From NCBI GenBank assembly GCA_000697665.1, contig KL197709.1, forward strand, positions 935,539 to 999,538: a DNA stretch of 64,000 nucleotides, in the 5' to 3' direction. The position numbers and the translations under genes are program-made. Below, one piece after another: positions 1 through 9,805 of this stretch. Every line of letters begins with the position of its first letter. The stretch's first letter is position 1. Below the pieces are notes generated by a model, which was not told where the DNA came from, made no database searches, and worked only from the letters and a program-made list of their open reading frames with translations. This DNA comes from Jaapia argillacea MUCL 33604 (taxonomy: Eukaryota; Basidiomycota; Agaricomycetes; Jaapiales; Jaapiaceae).

Positions 1-1077
1 TACATAGGAGGGGTTGCGATTGTGGTGTGCGAGAATATGAGCAATCGAGTGTTCGAGCTGTGAGGCTTCACGGGTGAGACGATCTAGGAGTGAATCAGTC
101 AGGAGTGAAGGGCGAAGGAGTGGGTAGTTCATACCCAACCGGTCGAGGAGCTCTTGGAGGTTCCGAAAGGGATGAGAGTTGTTGATTTGTGAGTCGTCGA
201 TGTTTGAGATTTTGAGAGTATCGTCCATCGCTTTGGAGCTATCAGTCTCGTGTCTGACAAGACTCTCCATAGTTGATGAAATGAACTGTGAAGTCTGGCT
301 GCATAACAGTCCGTCAGGACTGCAGCCAGAGCAGATGAGGGATTATGCTTCACCTCCCCAGCGGCTAGTTCTTCATAGAAAGATATCAGTCTTTCTGCAT
401 CGAAGCGGATCCGTTGCCCGGATATTTCTGCTTCCTCTGCACTGAGCTCGTTGGCAAGGGATTTGATAGCACTCTAAGAACTATATCTCAACATCCCAAC
501 GCAGATGCTTCTAAAGAATGACTGACTGACTTTCGAGGCGGATTCGGCTTGCTGGGCAACCTTATCTAGGCTGGAGGTCATCAAAAGCCAAGGGAATAGC
601 TGGGCGGCGATTTGCAACGCGTCATTATTTGTGTGCGCAACATGCTGTTTGGGAGGTGTTGACCATAGGTCAGCAAGAAAAGGCGAGGAAGAAGTTCAAA
701 ACTCACAGTATTTCGCGTGGTAGAAAGCAACGACGGTTCGTTGCTGACAGGAGGGAGGGACTTCACCGCAAGTGGTGCCGATCGACCTCCCTGCTCGACC
801 GCTACGAGTGAGTTGGTACGCGGTTCTGGTGGCTTGACTCGCGAGTCATGCCTCAGATGCGGAGCGGCGTTCATCCTCTCTGCAGTTGCATTTTTGGGGC
901 GCGATTGCGATCTCGCTGTCCCTGTCAATGGCTGCGTTAGACGGCCCGGGACCAGAAGTCCGTAAGCCGGTACAGACCAAGATAACCCGTCTACAAGTCT
1001 GCATGAGATTGAGAAACAAACGAACCTCTTGGAACGGTTCGAGAAGAGGAAGTCTTTTCCGGGACTCGCGAGGACAT
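1..1077 (-). CDS. Partial hypothetical protein, C-terminus beyond the window edge
   Basis: The gene reads leftwards off the window start. Four exons can be chained in frame. The last one, about 2-270, is open to the edge (ending ..AHHNRNPSYV). Introns of about 57-68 bases with GT..AG ends lie near 271-340, 475-535 and 650-720. The predicted protein starts with a basic, proline/serine-rich tail. It continues into a helical, charged segment (LQIAAQLFPWLLMTSSLDKV, then SAEEAEISGQRIRFDAERL) that looks like coiled coil. ATG at 1077 is the best start, but the first splice is ambiguous because the obvious donor leaves the wrong phase. I do not recognise the family. A structural or kinetochore/spindle-type coiled-coil protein would fit the composition, but that is only a guess. 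Confidence 0.5.
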
Positions 1078-1310
1078 ACAGGTGCGTACTTAGAGAGTTA
1101 GACGACCTTTGGACGACTCGGACTCGGAAATGCCATTGAAGCTGGTGAACCACGTAGCCCCAAATAGGAGATTGACTCCCACGGGTGTGGCCCTTCGGCT
1201 GGAGAAATCAGCAAAATCGGACAACTCGTGGAACTCAACGGTCTCAACGGCTGCGTCGTGGTCGACACCCTCGGCTTTTATTCACAAGAACGCACTGTTT
1301 CCACGTAACA

Positions 1311-2525
1311 ATGTCGATTTTCAGTGCTCTTGTTAGGCCCATTGCCTATCTCTCTCTCCCAGTTATCCTTCTCGAGGCCCTTTCCTCCACACATCCTCTC
1401 GCCCGCTACTATGTTCGCATTGGTGTCTATCTATCGACACTTGGAGCCGTATCGATGTGGGGAGCAGTAGTTGCTGTCGGGATGGGCATCGCAGGTCGTC
1501 GATTCGATACGAACTACGTAGTGGCAAGAAGTTTCTATCACCTCGCTGGGACGATCCTTGGGATCAGGTTCACGGTGGAAGGAGAGGAACATTTGGAGAC
1601 TCGTCCCGCAGTTTTGGTCGGAAATCATCAGAGTATGCTGGATATCTTGTATCTAGGAAGGTTCGCGTGTGCTTTCACCGATCGATCGACTGGCGAGAGG
1701 CAGTTGATTCGACCGTGGAGAATGTCCCCTTATACCTTTCCTCTTCTAGGATCTTTCCCAAACGGGCCTCAATCATGGCAAAGAAGGAGCTGCAGTGGAC
1801 ACCGGGTCTTGGACAGTTCATGCAGCTGTCAGGTGCCGTGTTTGTGGATAGAGGAAACAATTCGCGGGCGGTTCAATCGTTGATGGCAGCAGGAGAGACG
1901 ATGAAAGCTCGATCTACTTCACTTTGGATGTTCCCTGAAGGCACGCGTTCTATGCGCAAACACCACGACATGTTGCCATTCAAAAAGGGTGCATTCCATT
2001 TGGCAGTGCAGGCTGGTGTGCCTGTGGTCCCGGTTGTTTGTGAAAACTACTGGAAACTCTATCACAAGGGCACATTTGGAAGTGGGACTCTGAAAATCAA
2101 GGGTACGTGCACATGACTCGCGATCTTGGCCAGGTCTGATCACAGGTGGCTTTGTAGTTCTCCCACCCATCTCTACGACGGGACTTACCGCTGCAGACGT
2201 GGGTGACCTTGCGAATCGTGTCCATGATCAGATGGTTGCTGCTTTACGTGAAATTTCCGACCCTTTGCCTTCACCCACCGAATCACAAGAGACGAAGCCA
2301 TCAGAAGAGGCTAAACCCTTGCTTGAATCCCCTGATGTTCCTGTCGTCGATCAAAGGGCCGCTGCATCACCTACATCTACTTCGAAGGAGGAAGAAACCT
2401 TAGCAAGCCCACCGTCGTCTGCGGCGTCGGAGAGTGGTTTCTCGACACGAAGGACAGAAGGAAGTGAGAACGGTACGGAAACGGAAGAGGATGAGGGCAT
2501 GGTTTTGGTCGGGCGACCTACATAG
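1311..2525 (+). CDS. SLC1: 1-acyl-sn-glycerol-3-phosphate acyltransferase (PlsC family)
   Basis: Three exons: 1311-1660, 1750-2102 and 2158-2525. The enzyme makes phosphatidic acid from lysophosphatidic acid and acyl-CoA, normally at the ER or lipid droplets. All four PlsC blocks are visible. Block I is NHQSMLD (H-x4-D catalytic pair). Block II is around RASIMAKKEL. Block III is FPEGTRS. Block IV is VPVVPVV. Hydrophobic N-terminal segments (ALVRPIAYLSLPVILLEAL and a second near LSTLGAVSMWGAVVAVGM) fit membrane anchoring. The C-terminal 100 residues after the catalytic domain are acidic, Ser/Thr/Pro-rich and probably disordered, longer than in yeast Slc1. The start is the first ATG in front of the hydrophobic segment. 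The first intron is 89 bases and the second 55. The next gene downstream also acts on phospholipids. Confidence 0.9.
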
Positions 2526-3130
2526 CGATTCGGAACCCACTGGAATTTTCGATCAACATTTGGTGACATTGAACTCTTTAGCCTCGAGGCCGTACGCAGT
2601 AGATGCTTTTACATACTAATTCGATTCCCCCTTGGTCGTATGATGCATTCGAGTGAGATTTTTACCAGCCATTACTTCTCCACCCTACCCTCCTCAGTGG
2701 CCACCGGCAACGCGCTGGAACTTTTTAAAGTTTCGATGCTGCAAAGCGGAATCTGGACAGAGATAAGGTGTAGGAACGTGTCTCCCATTCTAAACTTCTC
2801 CCCTTGATTCCGCCCGCCATTCGCCCACACCAGAAAAGACATATGTGGAAGACATTCCTCCATTCGTCGCTATCTTCGGGGGGATGACTGAGTTTCTCAT
2901 CCGTCATGTACACGTTCGTATCACGTTCGCGAGCTGGATCCATGGATTCGTCCTCCATGTCGGGCCTGCCTTTGACAAGACTGTCCTGAGTAAGAAGATT
3001 GGGGACGGACGATCAAATTCCCTGCGGCTCCTGACGCACCCTCCGGCAGCGATGAAATTTCCCAAAAGCTCCTTGACCCTTGCATCTAAGCGTAAAGCTG
3101 GCTCCGCCCGTTACGATCTACATCCCCCCC
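2526..3130. other. Intergenic region between the acyltransferase and GDPD genes
   Basis: About 600 bases follow the acyltransferase stop. Open frames of up to 100 codons occur on both strands but none shows a recognisable domain, a splice chain or a sensible start, so I call it non-coding. Its right end carries the promoter of the glycerophosphodiesterase gene. Confidence 0.6.
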
Positions 3131-3138
3131 TATATAAA
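3131..3138 (+). promoter_or_regulatory. TATA box of the glycerophosphodiesterase gene
   Basis: A TATATAAA match directly after a C-run lies 86-93 bases upstream of the ATG at 3224. It is followed by a pyrimidine-rich stretch (CTTTCTCCTCTTCC) typical of fungal transcription start regions. This is one of the few clear TATA elements in the window. Confidence 0.6.
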
Positions 3139-3223
3139 GCCACTTAGCCGACGTCGAATCTTTCTCCTCTTCCACCGACTCTGTTCCTTACCTCATAGTA
3201 TACCCCAACCTCTTCACTTGATC

Positions 3224-4695
3224 ATGTCTAGTTCATCGTCGCCCTCGTCGTCACCCAGGATATTCCCAGGTCAGTCATCTCTCACCGGTTGTATGATAAG
3301 GCACCTTGTTAATGGCTCTCCCTTTGTAGACTGCTGGGGCCATCGCGGAGTGAGTCACTTGCCAGGGTCTCACAACCCCTTTGTGCAAAGGTTCATGTGG
3401 TCGTATAGGCTTCTGCAGCGTTCCCGGAGAACACCCTCGCAAGTTTTGAGGCTGCAATTCGTGATGGTGCAGAGGGAATTGAGAGCGGTATTTAGATCGT
3501 TGCGGCTCTACGTGTTTAGCCCGTAACCATTTCGGCAGACGTCCACGTATCTTTGGACGATGTTGTTGTAATGTTTCACGACCCAGGTATATCTCACTTT
3601 TATTTCTTTATTTCGGAGCTTGATCCCCCATTCGTCACAGGTCTTGAGAGAACGACTGATGGAAAAGGTTACAAGGCTTTCTTTCACAACTCGTTTGTTC
3701 TGCGGTGATGCTCATACTGTTGTTCCTGGTACTCGCAGGTTTGATCCGGGAGAGAAATTGGTATGGCCCGGATGGGATGGAGAATGTCAGAACGGTCAAG
3801 ACACCTAAACAATCTATTCCTACTTTTGCAGAGACAGTCGAGTTGTTGATGAAGGTAAGTTCGTTTATCCAACCGCTCATTGTTTGCTCATTGTTGCTCC
3901 CAGCCCGAGAATCACCATGTCAAATTCAACGTTGATGTCAAGATTCAGAACGACCCGACACGACTATTCTCCCTAATGAACACTATTATTTGCACGAAGG
4001 AAGGCTGGGAAACCATCCTTGCACCTCGCATCCTCCTAGGCCTTTGGCATCCTCGTTTCATTGCGCCTGCCAAGGCCCACCTACCTTACCTCCGTCGCTC
4101 GTACATTGGAGGTAGCCCCGCTATCGCCAAAAAGTACTTTTGGGATAGCTGCGACGCCTTCTCCATTGCATTCGTTGCGCTTACAACACCTGATGGCGAG
4201 AAGTAAGTACAATGCTTCTTTGACGCCCGCAGAGTGCTCACGTGGTCTTCTTGATGGTTAGATTTAGGAGGGAATGCAAATCCGCTGGAAAGAAGATTCT
4301 TGTATGGACGGTGAACAAACCTGAGCACATGATGGAGGTCAGGAATCTCACGCCAAGGAATTCAGCTTGTATCTGATCTTGTGACCTAGGCTGTCCGGTG
4401 GGAGGTCGACGCGATCCTCACGGATGTAACGAAGATCTGGCTTGATATGCGTGCAGAGTTGCAATGTTCGTTTCATTTCGTTCACAATCTCAGCGTCGCC
4501 TAACCGCCTCGCGCAGCCGACTACGACAAGATCAACTCTCAATATACACGCCTATTCTTGTGGACCTCCCTCCAATTCTACAGGCCCGTTTTACGATGGG
4601 GTCAGCTCGCCCATCAGGCCTATTTGGAGTCGATCGGAGGTCCCTTTGATCAGCACGTCCAAGCTGCGCTCCCTACCATCAAGGCCGAAGCATGA
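3224..4695 (+). CDS. PGC1: Glycerophosphodiester phosphodiesterase, Pgc1-like
   Basis: Ten exons chain in frame to 321 residues, the length I recall for yeast Pgc1 (phosphatidylglycerol phospholipase C). The product should hydrolyse phosphatidylglycerol or a related glycerophosphodiester, most likely on lipid droplets or mitochondria-associated membranes. The GDPD signature is intact. WGHRGASAAFPENTLASF holds the catalytic HRG and the metal-binding Glu. VHVSLDDVVVMFHDP holds the second His, and DVKIQND a later acidic metal ligand. The C-terminal VWTVNKPEHM and ILTD segments are also typical. Very short exons (20 bases at 3330-3349 and 27 bases at 3641-3667) carry parts of the active site. The tail includes a short hydrophobic stretch (LFLWTSLQFYRPVLRW) that may sit on a membrane. 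It lies head-to-tail with the phosphatidic-acid synthase gene. Confidence 0.9.
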
Positions 4696-5163
4696 TCCTA
4701 ACGTTATTCAATGTATATCCCGTGGATTCCCAATCTCGTTTCGTACCATTTCTATAGATTCCCTTCACAACTACTGGAACCTTGTTTATACCGTGTTTTT
4801 CTGAATGACTTCTCCTGCAATACGTTTGCACTGTGTTTGGATATATGCGACGCTGTTGTACTCTGGGTAATGCATACTTTGGCATTGGCATGGACAAAAG
4901 AGTGGCAAAGACAAAACTAGTGCGAGAATCCGGTAGATACACCTGCGATATCTATTGAAGACAGCTATGCTACGATGATGATTGGCAATGAATGTGCAAA
5001 AGACGACAAGGACAGAGAAAAACATAATAAGAATAAGATCGTCAAAGGTCGTGACCAGAGAACATTAGGATCGATACCAAACAGATGCAGTCCTTCTGCG
5101 GCGGCCCAGCGCCTCCCTCATAAAATCCAAACAGAGGCGAACCAGTCCCCCGACAAATCATGA
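4696..5163. other. Convergent 3' region, no gene seen
   Basis: This is the tail-to-tail spacer between the glycerophosphodiesterase gene and the leftward Ser-rich gene. It is AT-richer than its flanks and probably holds both 3' ends. No frame here has coding character. Confidence 0.6.
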
Positions 5164-7192
5164 TCATATCGCCCAATCCTCCATACCACCTCCAAACCTT
5201 GCCCTGCCGCCCCAACCTCTCGCGACGTCATCCCTATCATCTGCCCGATCGATGCTCGTACTGGCGCTCAACCCACCCCCAGCCGGTGTCCCAGTAGGGC
5301 CCAACAACCAACCCGTCCACCATCCACCAGACCCTTCCCTATCCCCATCGCCACTCCTATCCAAACTCTTACTCCGCCTCTTACCCTTGCTCTTCTGACC
5401 AAATCGCAACGAAGACCTGTCTGGTCTCGTACCAGCATAAGACTCTGGCAACTCTGCAAATGATATTCGTTTGGGTGTGGATCGACCTGATGAAGAGGTG
5501 GGAGTCGCGATGGTCACATAACCGTTCCCACCAATAAAATCGGGGATGGTCAGGAAGGATGCGGAGGGTGAAGGTGAAGGTGTCGAAGGTGTCGTATTTG
5601 GGGTTGAGGGAGCACTAGGTTGTTTGAGAGAGGAATGTCGGGGTGGAGAGGGCGCGCGAGTGGATGAATGATGTCGTCCCTTGGTAAAGAGTCGGGAAAT
5701 GGATGCAGTAGCTGTTGATGTGCCCGAGGATGGAGGTGGGGGTGGAGACCTGGGAAGGAAAGAGGGACGGGGAAGATCTGGTTTCTTGGTTTCGGGAGGT
5801 GGAGGTGGAAGTGGTTGGTCATCAAGAATCTTTCTCAGGGATTGAAGGGTACGCGTGACATTAGGTCCAGCATCGGATGAAGATGAGGATGAGGAGGCTG
5901 AGAGTTCTTCAATAGGAGGGGTCATGGGACGCCCAAGAGGCGCAGGTGAATGATGGCGTTTAGGGGTGACAGAGCGCGAAGGAGAGGCGGATGGATGTCG
6001 TCCAATACGATTACGTTCGGGAGACGTTATTCGAGGAGTTGTAGAGCTACTAGATTTCGTGTCTTTGCTCGAACTGGCGCTGTCGAGAGAAGGGTCAAAA
6101 TATATCGAATGCCTAAGTAAAGAGGAGAACTTACGGAGAAGAATTACGAGTAACGAAAGATGATAGGAGGTCGTAAGCTTTCGTCGAAGACTCTGGCTGT
6201 CGATGCGAGAGGACTGGGGATGAGGCCCTCGAACGCAACCGCGGTTTATTGCGCCGACTCGATGTTGATGCATCTGAAGATCGACGAGACAGCTGCGGCA
6301 TGGAAGTTGTACGTACTCCAAGCGTGGATGGCAACACTAGCTCCTCCGGATCGTCCGTCGAGGCGACGTAAAATGTCAACGGTCGAGGAGCAGGTGCGAT
6401 GAAATGACTCCGATCGTGGTTGGTGAAGTGTAAGCTCCCCACGTTTGGTTCCGCTGTGGACGTACTGCAGCTGGCATTGCTACGCAGGTCCAAGGAAGGT
6501 CGACGACGAGCTCGCCTGATTTGACGTATCGAACTTGTCGTTGGAAGACTTCTGCTTACAGAACCGTCATCCACAGTGCTTGAAAGCTGTGCAAGCCGAT
6601 CCTCCCTCGCTGGTATACATTCCTCCGCAAGTAAACCTTCCACACCCTTCGTGATTTTATCCAAGTCGTCCATCCAATCCTCATGCGCGCCTGTATCGTT
6701 TATCCTGTCTGAGAGAATACGCGCCTTCTCCTCCAAAGATTTTTCTGCAGGGCTCTCTGGTGACAATAGTAAGGATAGACTGGACTGCGTGGACATGGAA
6801 GATTGTAACAGGGTGTTAGATAGCTCCAAAGCGTGTACGCTTCTGGCAAGAAGGGAATCGAGGTATGGATCCGAAGAAGTCGGAACGCGTCTCCGAGAGG
6901 GGTAACGACGTGCACTCGACCGTCGCGGGGATAGTGGAGGTGTGAGGAGGCGAGGAGTGTACTGGTGGTCTGTGTCACAATCCTCTGTATCAGCGTCTGC
7001 TTCGTCTGCGCTGTTCGGATAGTCGGGTGGCCGATCGGAAGGAATGTCGGATAGAGATTCTTGCCACACTTGTGGGGACGTGTAAGCAGGTAAAGGAGTT
7101 ACGGAATCTGTGGATAGTCTGATAGCAGAAAATCTCTTGCGATGCCTGTATCGCGGTAGGGATGAGGGCGGGGAATTCATGGCTGAATTCAT
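5164..7192 (-). CDS. Ser/Pro-rich, mostly disordered hypothetical protein
   Basis: Two exons, 7192-6135 and 6079-5164, joined by a 55-base intron (GTAAGT..CGACAG) that keeps frame and gives about 657 residues. The protein opens with MNSAMNSPPSSLPRYRHRKR, a basic patch. A possible short helical block follows (DPYLDSLLARSVHALELSN, then a Leu/Glu-rich stretch including DDLDKITKGVEGLLAEE). The rest is long low-complexity sequence rich in S, P, R and T, with polyproline (LPPPPPE) and many SP/TP sites. The final residues are glycine-rich (FGGGMEDWAI). No enzyme motif is seen. The conserved-looking helical block near residues 105-190 may be the functional core. Many SP/TP sites suggest phosphorylation. 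The family is not recognised. Confidence 0.8.
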
Positions 7193-8273
7193 GTCGCAAA
7201 AGTAGGACTACCCCGAGCGGCTATCGAGTCAGCGCCGGGACGGTTCAGAGAGAAGAGCTTTGTCAGGGAGGAGCAGATGGCAACAATGGGGAATGTGATC
7301 AGCTCGGAAACTCAGTTATCAACCTATCCAAGATGATCCAGCACTAGGTCGACGGAAACAGCAACGAAACTGCGGGCAGGGGGGCAGAAAGCGTCATGCT
7401 TCTGACCGTCGTGTGGAACAAAATCCTCGTGGCTTCTGATGCCGCTTGTTTGCCTCCCTCGCTTATCTTTTTCTTTCCAAATCTCATCATCATTTTTGTC
7501 TTCATGGGCTCGTGCGACGCTCGAGGCTACACACACATACATTTTGCACCAGCCAGAGAGAGTGCACACACATCGGAAAATGCTTTATAAAAGTTTTGGG
7601 GTCGGGACGTCCTTACGGCAAGCGGTGATCAATCGAGGACGATGACTCGATAGAACTTCGAGCCAAATTTACATGCACCGCCGTCCTCCATATGGATGTT
7701 CACCTCCAGACATTGCATAGCCAGCCCAACACAGGCAAGTATGGAAGACATGCACCTTTCTGAGCCCGCCAATATGGTGCCGTCGATACATTCTTGGGTT
7801 GCTTCTGGCAGACGGAACCCAAGTGTGCAGTGCACAGGCAACTGGAGGCGTGTTCCCTGCCATCACACATGTCCGGGAAAATCGAGATAGGGACCATTCG
7901 GAATGTGTGGGTGTGTGGACCTTCATGGATTTCGGTGTGGAATCCAAACCGATTCTTCAAGCCTGAAGAATGCCCGCTCAGAGCTGAAGCGCTGAAGAGG
8001 TTGCAATTGGTCTTGACTATCTGGTAGTGATGTTGTGGCGCTCAGGTGGCGATCAATCCTGAAGTACGCGTCAAGCCACCCTTTCATGACGCTGAGAGAC
8101 CCCCGACCCGATATCAAGTGTCTCAAGTTTATGAACGAACATGAGGAAGATTTGGGCATAGAAAAGGCATCATAGTTGACAAGACCGTGAGGGTAAGCAT
8201 GAGGCATAGGGCAACATCAATATCGTACAAGCAACGCCTTTATCGTTCGCCTCCCATCCGCAAACTCCAACAC
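7193..8273. other. Intergenic region with a possible decayed cysteine-rich fragment
   Basis: About 1.1 kb without a supportable gene. On the minus strand between about 7940 and 7640, one frame holds a cysteine/glycine-rich stretch (LCWAGYAMSGGEHPYGG) that loosely resembles the core of a WSC carbohydrate-binding domain. It lacks a start, a signal peptide and correct cysteine spacing, and stops soon after. Nothing else is recognisable. Confidence 0.4.
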
Positions 8274-9266
8274 CTACAACGCCGACAACAGATACACAAC
8301 CACAAAACCTCCAATCGCACCCGCAATCAACAACTGTAAAAACCCGACCCCCTTCCTCCCCTGCATCACGATCGTCCTCACACCACCATCATCCCCATCA
8401 AGTCTCCCGGGCATATCCCTCTGATGAATATCAAGCAAATGCCTAACAGCCTCCCCACTCCTCCCTACAACCATCCAAAACGAACCCTGCTGCCTCGGTA
8501 TGGGCGGAGGCAAAGGCGAACCATCCTTCATGTTGATATCCATACCGGCGAACCGAACGCGATTGGGACCAGGAGCCGAGTCGGGGACGTTGCGAGGTTT
8601 GCGAAGGAGTCCTGTATGAAGGCCAAGTTCTCGAGCGGTGAGTTGGAGGTTAGCGACATCTTGGGCTGGGGTACTGAAGAGCGATGCGAGCGGTGTGCTG
8701 GTGGAGAGGACGCGATCGATGAGGGAGATTGAGCCATGAGAACGAACAGCTGAGGAAGAGGTGCTGGAAGATTCGGCCAGTCCGGGATGGTAATTCTCAT
8801 CTTCACCCTCCTCATCCTCGAATCCACCACCAAGATCTTGGTTGGACTCTGCCTTGGCGTGATCCGAGTTCAACACCGTGGACACGACTGACCCATCCTC
8901 CTCAACATCGTCAATCGGAACGATCCTAGCGCGAGCTTGAACATTAGGATCCACCCAATTGGGATTCCGCCTCCTCCACGATCGATTCGTCGGAATGACA
9001 ACCTCCGGCACCATCCTCCTCCTCTGACCCCTAGCAGGTGAGCTTCGAGGGGAAGGGGGTGGAGAAGGTGGGGTGCCATTAGGGACCAGTAATTCTTCTT
9101 CTTCGTCCCTTAGATTGTCGGTGTGATGGTGATGCACTTGCGTAGAGGTGCCCTCGTCGACATCGCTGTCACTGTCTTCTGGGCAAACTGGAGTACCGTT
9201 ACGACGCTTGTGACCCGCCATAGGTGAGCCGCATGTATGGCAATGAGGGCGTTTCCGTGGAGTCAT
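8274..9266 (-). CDS. Tail-anchored hypothetical protein with an N-terminal CxxC motif
   Basis: A single 330-residue exon. The N-terminus reads HCHTCGSPMAGHKRRNGTPV followed by Cys, that is CxxC..C, a possible small metal-binding knuckle. The middle is acidic and Ser/Pro-rich and likely disordered. The end has a conserved-looking basic stretch followed by one hydrophobic helix (LLIAGAIGGFVVVYLLSAL) that closes the protein. This is the layout of a tail-anchored protein with its bulk in the cytosol and its C-terminus in an ER, mitochondrial or peroxisomal membrane. No enzyme signature is present. The family is not recognised. The ATG at 9266 is the first in the frame and sits just before the CxxC. 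Confidence 0.8.
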   Translation of the reverse strand: MTPRKRPHCHTCGSPMAGHKRRNGTPVCPEDSDSDVDEGTSTQVHHHHTDNLRDEEEELLVPNGTPPSPPPSPRSSPARGQRRRMVPEVVIPTNRSWRRRNPNWVDPNVQARARIVPIDDVEEDGSVVSTVLNSDHAKAESNQDLGGGFEDEEGEDENYHPGLAESSSTSSSAVRSHGSISLIDRVLSTSTPLASLFSTPAQDVANLQLTARELGLHTGLLRKPRNVPDSAPGPNRVRFAGMDINMKDGSPLPPPIPRQQGSFWMVVGRSGEAVRHLLDIHQRDMPGRLDGDDGGVRTIVMQGRKGVGFLQLLIAGAIGGFVVVYLLSAL

Positions 9267-9805
9267 CCTGCGTTCCGTCTGCTGGTAGTGTGGTACTTTG
9301 ATCGAGATGAACCCTTGAATTTGAACTCGAGAGACCTGCTCGTCGATTTATTCGTCGTGAAGAGTCGTCGGAGGTTGGTGGGGTGTCGAGATAAATAGTT
9401 TGAGGGTAGAGTATGTTCAAGTTGTGTGAGAAATAAAATAGGCAGTGAACAAACGACTCGGTGCCACTTACCGGCTACGCCCTCAAACAGCGCTGGACAG
9501 CAGCGATCGGACAAACGACAAAGGTCGCATAGCTTTATACCAACTGACTCGTCCCAGACGACTTTGTGAAGGCTGTAATGAGAACAATGTCGTTTGTGGC
9601 CCGTGGGTTGTGGTTACCTTCTCAGATTCAGACTTTTGTACTCCAGGACAGAAGACGTAAACGATATCACTTTCGTACAAAGACGTTGGAGACGATAATC
9701 GCAATGATGCAAATACAGGAAGGATATACAAGGTCGTTATTGTGTCGTCGTCAGTAAGTAAGTAGGTAACCAGAGGGAAAACGTGCCAAGCAACCCATCA
9801 TGTAT
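9267..9805. other. Intergenic region, promoter side of the tail-anchored gene
   Basis: About 540 bases between the start of the tail-anchored gene and the 3' end of the antiporter gene, both leftward. Overlapping short frames exist on both strands but none has splice support or a motif. I see nothing else in it. Confidence 0.6.

Noticed and set aside
581-1153. A 190-codon leftward frame read as a single exon.
   Set aside because: Only its middle part looks coding. Removing a GTGAGT..CAAACAG intron joins that part to downstream exons in another frame, so it is a piece of the spliced gene at 1-1077.
7640-7940. A WSC-domain-like Cys/Gly stretch on the minus strand (LCWAGYAMSGGEHPYGG).
   Set aside because: Only one short match in one frame, the cysteine spacing is wrong, there is no signal peptide or start, and a stop follows. 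Described under the intergenic entry rather than called as a gene.
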